DNA from: Acheta domesticus
Lineage: Eukaryota > Arthropoda > Insecta > Orthoptera > Gryllidae
Assembly: GCA_031308135.1 (NCBI GenBank)
Contig: JAHLJT010009436.1
Span: 156,709,527 to 156,773,526, forward strand
Direction: 5' to 3'
Length of the DNA stretch: 64,000 nt
Each line of letters begins with the position of its first letter. Within the stretch, counting starts at the first letter, position 1. Positions 35,301 to 44,300 of the stretch are shown in pieces. The position numbers were made by a program, and so were the translations under genes. The notes under the pieces are model-generated. The model had not been told where the DNA came from and did no database searches. It worked only from the letters and a program-made list of their open reading frames with translations.

Positions 35301-38300
35301 AAACGCTATACTGCTCTATAGTTTTTATTTTTTCAAAAGTGCAAAATAATAATGTTTTTGACTTGAGTCTGACGACCCTTCTTCGCTCACGCAAGAGGCT
35401 AAAGATCGCGCGCCTAATGGACACCCACCCACCCCACAGTGCAGATGTATCCCTTGGTGTCTTTTGTTTGCACTCGCCTGGGTGCGGCCTTTCACCGCAG
35501 TGAGAAATACCGGATGTGGAGGCTTAACGGACGGGCCGGCTACGATGGCGACCTACCCTGCACAGACACGGCGTGCGAAAATATGAAGATATATCAGAGC
35601 CACGCCGTTGCCGCCTCTCTTGCTACTTGCTTTGTGGCCACCGCCCTTGCGATGGCTCTTTGGGAGGGCGACAACCTTCCAAGAGGAAGCGACTGCACCC
35701 ACAGACGGCGCAGAGCTGTTCCCAGGAAGAGCTCCGTAAAGTTACAATCGCAAAGTTGTGAAAAGAAATTGAAATTAATCTCCCAATTTGTCGCTAGTTG
35801 TTAAAAACTTAAACATATTCAACCATGACAGATATTCAAATACGTTTGTAGACAGAACCAACGAGCACAATCGAACCAAACTAAGAACATAATTAATACA
35901 CATTATATATTATTTTGTTATAATAAACACAAATTAATTGCCGTTGCTGTTTATGAGAAAAAAATTGTTAAAAACTGAAACATTCGCGTCAAGCCAGCTC
36001 ACACCCGTTTTCGCCCTGAAGATACGTGGCAATTAATTCAAAATTGTGGCAATTAATTGGTAATTAATTAGCAATAAATTATCTGAGTGTTTCCGCGGAC
36101 CTGCGACCCGAATTTCACTGATGTGTGTGCTGGCGTCGTGTCAAGCCAGCTCACACCCGTTTTCGCCCTGAAGATACGTGGCAATTAATTCGAAATTGTG
36201 GCAATTAATTGGCAATAAAATATTAGACAAGTTTCATTCCGGTGAGCTGACATGGCTGTTCCAGCTTGACGCACTTTACATTTAGCACTATCCCTGCCAA
36301 AATTGAAAGAAAAATTTTGGAACCGTTTTTGAGAAAATCTAGTTTTTGTAGTTTTTTTTAAATTGCACATATTGCATGCAATGTTGCTCGAAAACTACTA
36401 AAATTTTCAAAACAATGTACATGACCTTAAACAAAGAACTCACTTTGCAGAAAACATTTTATTTGAAGGAAAAATCTCTATCTTCAAATTTGTAGTTGGA
36501 GAAAGACGCCGAAAAAAATTCAAACTTTTACAATTTTCAAAAATTCAGAGTTATTCTTGAAAATCGGACCTATGTCATGTTAATAAGTGTATTTTACTCT
36601 ATTCATACACGAAATTTAAAAAAATTAGAGCCGTTTTTGAGAAAATTTTGAAAATCCCCGAGGGGCTTCTTATAAATTACCTCCAAATTTTGAAGAATCT
36701 TTTTCAAAATCTCAAAGCTTTGAGTAGAACCAGATCGACCGAGGAATATCCATTTTGGAAGAAATCGTACGTATGGTTTAGGCGCTAGCAGAGTTTCCAG
36801 TCGGAAGGACAGACGGACGGACGGACGTTTCCTTTCAATTGGTTTTTCGGGATCAAGGACCTAGAAAACAGGGTTTCTGGCTACACCACGTGTTAGAGGA
36901 TTTTTTTCTTAATTTAGCAACTTGTTTTATCCACTTTTTCGTTACCACGGCCCGACATTGAATTTTTTTTCCGCCGAAAATTGGGCATTTTTTCGCGCAG
37001 CATTACATAACTTTCCCTATACTACGTATATCACTCCGTGTATACGTACGTATACGGGAAAGTAAAAAGGTAGTATCTCATACCACACAAAAATACTACA
37101 TACGGATATTACATATCTAAAGAGAAATCACTAGTGAAACTAATTAGATGAACATATCCGAAGGCTCGAAGAGGTCGTTCAAAACACAGACGGTTGAACA
37201 ACAATAGGCAACACTGCAAAAACCTCCAACCGTCCATTCACGGAAGCAAAAACACAATCACCACCACCAATCACGACTCAAAATAGATTTTCTGTATTAG
37301 ACTACTACAATGAGTTTCCTTGCCTTCCCAATCCTCACCACCCCCACCCATCATCGACACGTCCATTCACAAACCAACGCAAACAGGCTAGCAAGCGCAA
37401 AGTAACAAAGACACGTAGAGTTGCGCAAACTGGCTCACCAGAAAACATGGACATTCCCACTGAGCCCATCAAAAAGGTACTCATTTTAGCAGATAGCCAT
37501 GGGCGACAAATCTCCTCCCTGCTCAGTGAGAAACTCCCAACCAATTTCTCTGCCATGTGTGTGTTTAAACCTAACGGGAGGTTTGCCGACGTGACCAGTG
37601 AGTTGGACACGCACACAAAAACCCTCACCAAACGGGATACTGTAATTATCATAGGAGGGCAGAATGACATTAATTTGGGTGGTCACTTGCACCTGAAGAA
37701 CATGTTGACAAATTACAACGTGCCGCCCAAAACACGAACATTGTAGTCTCGACTCTGCCCTTCTGGTACAACAAGCCCACACTATGCAAAGAAATTAGTC
37801 ACGCAAACAACCAATTGAAACTGCATCTGAGAGACACACATGTTAAATTGTTTGAGCTAAACTTTCTCTCAGAAAAACACTTCACCCGACATGGTCTTCA
37901 CCTGAACCTTGTCGGAAAACATGCACTCGGTAGTGAGCTTGCAAAACACATCATTTCACAAACTTGGCAGTGTCCTGCCCAAGACCCATCCCCACCCACA
38001 TCTCCTAGTTCTCTTCCATCCCCTGGGACCCCTTTGGACCCAATTACCTTATCCCCTGAACCTAATCCGTGTATTACCTTTCCCACTATTCATTCCTCTA
38101 CATCTGTCACCCCTCCTCCCTCACCTCTTGTCACTGCTGGGACACGATACTTCCTTCGACCACGCACTCGAGGTAAAAATGAAATAAATAAATAAATAGC
38201 AACTACAGTCAGATGCAGCAGAAAAACATCCGTGTAGGTACATGCAAAAGATTCGAATAATGCATCATAATGTGCAATCTGTTTCAAATAAAATTGAATT

Positions 38301-41300
38301 TATCGAGGCAGCATTACAATGTGATCTTAGACAAATAGATGTTTTTTGCTTTACAGAACATTGGTTGTCTCAAAATGATATAAATACACTCCAAATTCCT
38401 AGCTTTTACCTTGCAGGATCGTATTGTAAGGCGAGGGAATCAAATAAGGGCCCTGCTTACGGAGGTTCGTGTATTTACATAAGAAATTATATTGATTCTA
38501 CCTTCTTGTCAGAATTCAATTTATATGCAGTTGAAAAAGTTTTTGAAACAACAGTAGTACATCTTACTACGCTCAAAATTATCTTACTTTGCATTTACAG
38601 ACCTCCAACAAAGCGAGCTTCAGATTATTTCACTTTCTTGGAAAATCTAGAGATAATTCTGAACAAAATTAGTAAACTCTCTTTTAAATCCATTGTTGTA
38701 TGTGGAGATTTCAATATTGATTTTCTGAGCGAATCCCACGAAAAAGAGAATTTCTCAATTTACTTCATTCTTTTAATTTAGACATTACAGTGAATGTACC
38801 TACACGGAATACGCTTAAATCACAAAAATCATTAGATCAAATTATAATTAACAAAACCACAACTACATATGAAATAATAACGAATAATCTAGGATACAGT
38901 GACCACGATGCACAAATTCTTACAATTACTAAGAACATAAACACTGACACAATAAATAATACACGCATGTGCAGAGCATTCACTAAAGTTAATATAAAAT
39001 TATTTACGGACTACTTGATGAAGGAATCATGGGACGAAGTTTATAACGCTGTTGACACAAATGAAAAATATAATTTATTTTTCTCCAAGCTTTCAATTCA
39101 TTTTAACGCGTGCTTTCCTCTTAAAAAGAGAAAATTAAACATTTCAAGCAAAAGTAATACTTGGATCACACAAGGAATTAGAACATCGTGTAAAAACAAA
39201 CGTACGCTTTACTTTATTTCTAAACATCATAACGTATCACCCGGTTTCCATATATACTTCCGAGAATATAAAAGAATTTTAAGAAAAGTAATAGTTCAGG
39301 CAAAAATAATGAAAAATAGTCAGGACATTTTGAGCGCTAGTAACAAAATTAAAGCAATGTGGGATATCGTAAAAAATACAACCACATCATCTCGATACCT
39401 TGTAGAGAATGTTATTTTAAAGGATAATGAAAGAGAAACGAGTAATCCGGAAAAAGTTGCCAATCTCTTCAACAAACACTTTTCCAGAATTGCGTCTGAT
39501 CTCACGAAGGGACTAAAATCACAAAATTCAACATTTTACACTTCCCAAAAAATTTCAGATACGATGTTTATTCCCGAAACTTCTCCCAACGAAATCCTCA
39601 GAATAGTCAGTAAACTAAAAAATAAATATTCATCTGGTTTAGATGAATTTCCGGATTGTTTATTAAAAACTTGTGCACCTGCCTTTATACATCCGTTAAC
39701 TCACATTTTCAATGCTTCTTTATGTACAGGAATATTTCCAGATATTTTCAAAACCGCAAAAATTAAGCCACTTTTTAAAAAAGGGAACAAAAATGATATT
39801 CAAAATTACCGGCCAATTTCTCTTTTGTCAGTTTTCTCAAAAATATTAGAAAGGCTTTTCTACTTACGAATGGAATCATTTCTCAGGAAAAACAGAGCGT
39901 TTTCAGACTCACAACACGGTTTTAGAAAATCAAAATCTACGGAAACTGCCATTTTTTCTTTTCTCAAAGATGTTGCTTCATCAATAGACCAAAATGAAAT
40001 ACCCATTGGAATATTCTTAGATCTCTCGAAAGCTTTTGACGTTATTGACCATAAGATCTTAGTAGGGAGTAACTGCCGTAGCTGCGACGGAAGTGGGGTT
40101 AAATGCAACCCGCACTACACAGGCCCACCCCTGTAAACACCCGGCGCCACGAGATAAACCCCTGTGACGTCACAAGGTCGCTGTGACGTCACAAGGCCGC
40201 CGAGATAGCCCCCTGTGACGACACAAGGCGCCGCGCGCCCTGGCGGCGAAGCGTGGAAGCGCGCGTGTGCGCGCGCCCTGGCGGCGAAGCGTGGAAGGGC
40301 GCGTGTGCTGCGCCCTGGCGGCGAAGCGTGGAAGCGCGCGTGTGCTGCGCCCTGGCGGCGAAGGTTGGTAGCGCGCGTGCGGCGCGCTCTGTCGGCGAAG
40401 GTTGGTAGCGCGGAAGCAGCAGCGCAGGGGTCGGCGGCGTCGCCGTTCTCAAAAACGCGCCGCCCGAGGGAGGCTCGAACCGCGCCCGAGTCCCGCTTCC
40501 TGTGCGCGCGCCAGCGGCGGAAGCGGTCGGGCGAGCACGCTGGCTCTGAGCTACGACGACATCGTCTCTGGAGGTGCCTGGTAGGCGGGTGTCTTGGTGC
40601 GCGGCGGCGGCGGCGGCGGCGCGCGCGCGCGCGCCCGGGCGGGGAGGGGAGGAGGCCTCTATCGCGGCGCCCCGCTCCCCCTCCCCCTCCCCCCCTCCCC
40701 CTCTAGCGCCTGCAATGGAATGTGGGGAGTTGCTAGAGAGAAAAAAAGGAAACCCTACAAGGCGGTGACAGGGGGAAAAAAACCATGATAACAGTGCCTG
40801 TAGTGCAAAGGATTTGCCATCGCGAAAACAAACGGAACAAAATTCACGGACCGAAACGCACAGCGTCCTGAACTGAACTGAACAGCGCTTCATAATGAGC
40901 ATTCGCTGCGGACCGCGGCGCTCGCGAGCGCTATCACCCGCCGACATCCGTTCGCCGGTTCGCGCAATCTTATCAAGCGACTTCCGTTCGCTGTCCTTGG
41001 ACGGCGCGCGGCGCTGGGCGGCATCGCCTTACCACCCACGAGTGCACGCCTGTGCGCTCTAGTGGCGAACGCGGGAAACGCAGCTCTAGTGCTAACGTTC
41101 GCCACTAGAGCGCACGTGCGTGCACTCCAGCGCTTCATAATGAGCATTCGCTGCGGACCGCGGCGCTCGCGAGCGCTATCACCCGCCGACATCCGTTCGC
41201 CGGTCGCGCAATCTTATCAAGCGACTTCCGTTCGCTGTCCTTGGACGGCGCGCGGCGCTGGGCCGCATCGCCTTACCACCCACGAGTGCACGCCTGTGCG

Positions 41301-44300
41301 CTCTAGTGGCGAACGCGGGAAACGCAGCTCTAGTGCTAACGTGACGGTAATGTGAGGATATGCTAGAGAGAAAATAAAAGGAAACCCTACAAGGCGGTGA
41401 CAGGGGGAAAAAAACATGAAAACAGTGCGATAAGAATTAAAATTTTTTTATTGAAACCAAATGATACACGGTAAAAAAATTTTAATTCGAAACATTTTTC
41501 ATGATACATGGTAAAAATAAATTCGATATATTTTATTCAACAGCCGTTTTACAAAAGGTCGTCGTGGTTACTGGTGGCGATGGTCCTTTGTAAATGGGCA
41601 AGTGCCTTATCAATCTCCTTCTGGATCTTGTCGTCCACATACCCTTTCGTGGCAGCGTCTGTCTTTGCCTTGGGCGGCGCCATGTTGACGACGCGGGTTT
41701 GCAGCACGTTGACGTTTCCCAGTTTGCTGTACCGGAGCGGCGGAAATTTTTCTAGCTGCTTTTTGACGTCTCGAATGTTGCGGTCGACGTACGCTTTGTT
41801 GGCGGCATCTTTTTCTTCTTGCGGATACCCCGTATCGAAATGCGCCAAAGATCGGCGTTATAGGGACTGACCTCGCTCCATCTGCGCAGACAGTTGGATT
41901 GAGTATCGACCACGCGTTGTAGTGAAGTCGTGACAGGATTGATGAGTTCCCGCATGGCCCTATCGGCATCGTCCGCCGCTAATCGACGANNNNNNNNNNN
42001 NNNNNNNNNNNNNNNNNNNNNNNNNNNNNNNNNNNNNNNNNNNNNNNNNNNNNNNNNNNNNNNNNNNNNNNNNNNNNNNNNNNNNNNNNNNNNNNNNNNN
42101 NNNNNNNNNNNNNNNNNNNNNNNNNNNNNNNNNNNNNNNNNNNNNNNNNNNNNNNNNNNNNNNNNNNNNNNNNNNNNNNNNNNNNNNNNNNNNNNNNNNN
42201 NNNNNNNNNNNNNNNNNNNNNNNNNNNNNNNNNNNNNNNNNNNNNNNNNNNNNNNNNNNNNNNNNNNNNNNNNNNNNNNNNNNNNNNNNNNNNNNNNNNN
42301 NNNNNNNNNNNNNNNNNNNNNNNNNNNNNNNNNNNNNNNNNNNNNNNNNNNNNNNNNNNNNNNNNNNNNNNNNNNNNNNNNNNNNNNNNNNNNNNNNNNN
42401 NNNNNNNNNNNNNNNNNNNNNNNNNNNNNNNNNNNNNNNNNNNNNNNNNNNNNNNNNNNNNNNNNNNNNNNNNNNNNNNNNNNNNNNNNNNNNNNNNNNN
42501 NNNNNNNNNNNNNNNNNNNNNNNNNNNNNNNNNNNNNNNNNNNNNNNNNNNNNNNNNNNNNNNNNNNNNNNNNNNNNNNNNNNNNNNNNNNNNNNNNNNN
42601 NNNNNNNNNNNNNNNNNNNNNNNNNNNNNNNNNNNNNNNNNNNNNNNNNNNNNNNNNNNNNNNNNNNNNNNNNNNNNNNNNNNNNNNNNNNNNNNNNNNN
42701 NNNNNNNNNNNNNNNNNNNNNNNNNNNNNNNNNNNNNNNNNNNNNNNNNNNNNNNNNNNNNNNNNNNNNNNNNNNNNNNNNNNNNNNNNNNNNNNNNNNN
42801 NNNNNNNNNNNNNNNNNNNNNNNNNNNNNNNNNNNNNNNNNNNNNNNNNNNNNNNNNNNNNNNNNNNNNNNNNNNNNNNNNNNNNNNNNNNNNNNNNNNN
42901 NNNNNNNNNNNNNNNNNNNNNNNNNNNNNNNNNNNNNNNNNNNNNNNNNNNNNNNNNNNNNNNNNNNNNNNNNNNNNNNNNNNNNNNNNAGATTGCGCGA
43001 CCGGCGAACGGATGTCGGCGGGTGATAGCGCTCGCGAGCGCCGCGGTCCGCAGCGAATGCTCATTATGAAGCGCTGGAGTGCACGCACGTGCGCTCTAGT
43101 GGCGAACGTTAGCACTAGAGCTGCGTTTCCCGCGTTCGCCACTAGAGCGCACAGGCGTGCACTCGTGGGTGGTAAGGCGATGCGGCCCCAGCGCCGCGCG
43201 CCGTCCAAGGACAGCGAACGGAAGTCGCTTGATAAGATTGCGCGACCGGCGAACGGATGTCGGCGGGTGATAGCGCTCGCGAGCGCCGCGGTCCGCAGCG
43301 AATGCTCATTATGAAGCGCTGTTCAGTTCAGTTCAGGACGCTGTGCGTTTCGGTCCGTGAATTTTTGTTCCGTTTGTTTTCGCGATGGCAAATCCTTTGC
43401 ACTACAGGCACTGTTTTCATGGTTTTTTTCCCCCTGTCACCGCCTTGTAGGGTTTCCTTTTTTTTCTCTCTAGCAACTCCCCACATTCCATTGCAGGCGC
43501 TAGAGGGGGAGGGGGAGGGGGAGCGGGCGCCGCGATAGAGGCCTCCTCCCCTCCCCGCCCGGGCGCGCGCGCGCGCGCCGCCGCCGCCGCCGCCGCGCAC
43601 CAAGACACCCGCCTACCAGGCACCTCCAGAGACGATGTCGTCGTAGCTCAGAGCCAGCGTGCTCGCCCGACCGCTTCCGCCGCTGGCGCGCGCCACAGGA
43701 AGCGGGACTCGGGCGCGGTTCGAGCCTCCCTCGGGCGGCGCGTTTTTGAGAACGGCGACGCCGCCGACCCCTGCGCTGCTGCTTCCGCGCTACCAACCTT
43801 CGCCGACAGAGCGCGCCGCACGCGCGCTACCAACCTTCGCCGCCAGGGCGCAGCACACGCGCGCTTCCACGCTTCGCCGCCAGGGCGCAGCACACGCGCC
43901 CTTCCACGCTTCGCCGCCAGGGCGCGCGGCGCCTTGTGTCGTCACAGGGGGCTATCTCGGCGGCCTTGTGACGTCACAGCGACCTTGTGACGTCACAGGG
44001 GTTTATCTCGTGGCGCCGGGTGTTTACAGGGGTGGGCCTGTGTAGTGCGGGTTGCATTTAACCCCACTTCCGTCGCAGCTACGGCAGTTACTCCCTACTG
44101 ATCTTGCTCTCAAAATTACCTTCGTATGGAATTCGTGGTATTGCCCTAGATTGGATAACTTCTTACCTTAAACATCGGACTCAAAGAGTAGAAATACCCT
44201 ACTGGCAGGAAAGGACATTACATACTTATATTTCCAATTCTTTGCCAATTGTGCATGGGGTCCCGCAAGGTTCGATCTTAGGTCCTATTCTCTTTCTGTT

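Larger units (their letters stand above)
40061..44099. mobile_element. GC-rich foldback element, copy 2, with virus-like internal segment (Polinton-like)
   Basis: Starts AGTAGGGAGTAACTGCCG and ends CGGCAGTTACTCCCTACT. A perfect 6-bp duplication GATCTT flanks it (40055-40060 and 44100-44105). Its termini and arms are the same family as 12035-14091. The left arm (40061 to about 41425) has an internal duplication of a 240-bp unit (40888-41130 and 41131-41345). The centre is a different, moderate-GC segment (41430-41989) with a minus-strand coding fragment that runs into a 1000-N gap, followed by the right arm from 42990. The gap length is a placeholder, so the true element may be much longer. 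The features fit a Polinton/Maverick. Confidence 0.8.

Noticed and set aside
40189..41355. Long ORFs including a 252-residue minus-strand frame
   Set aside because: Same foldback arm composition effect in copy 2.
41930..43208. ORFs of about 380-410 residues on both strands
   Set aside because: They read through the 1000-N gap and are not real.
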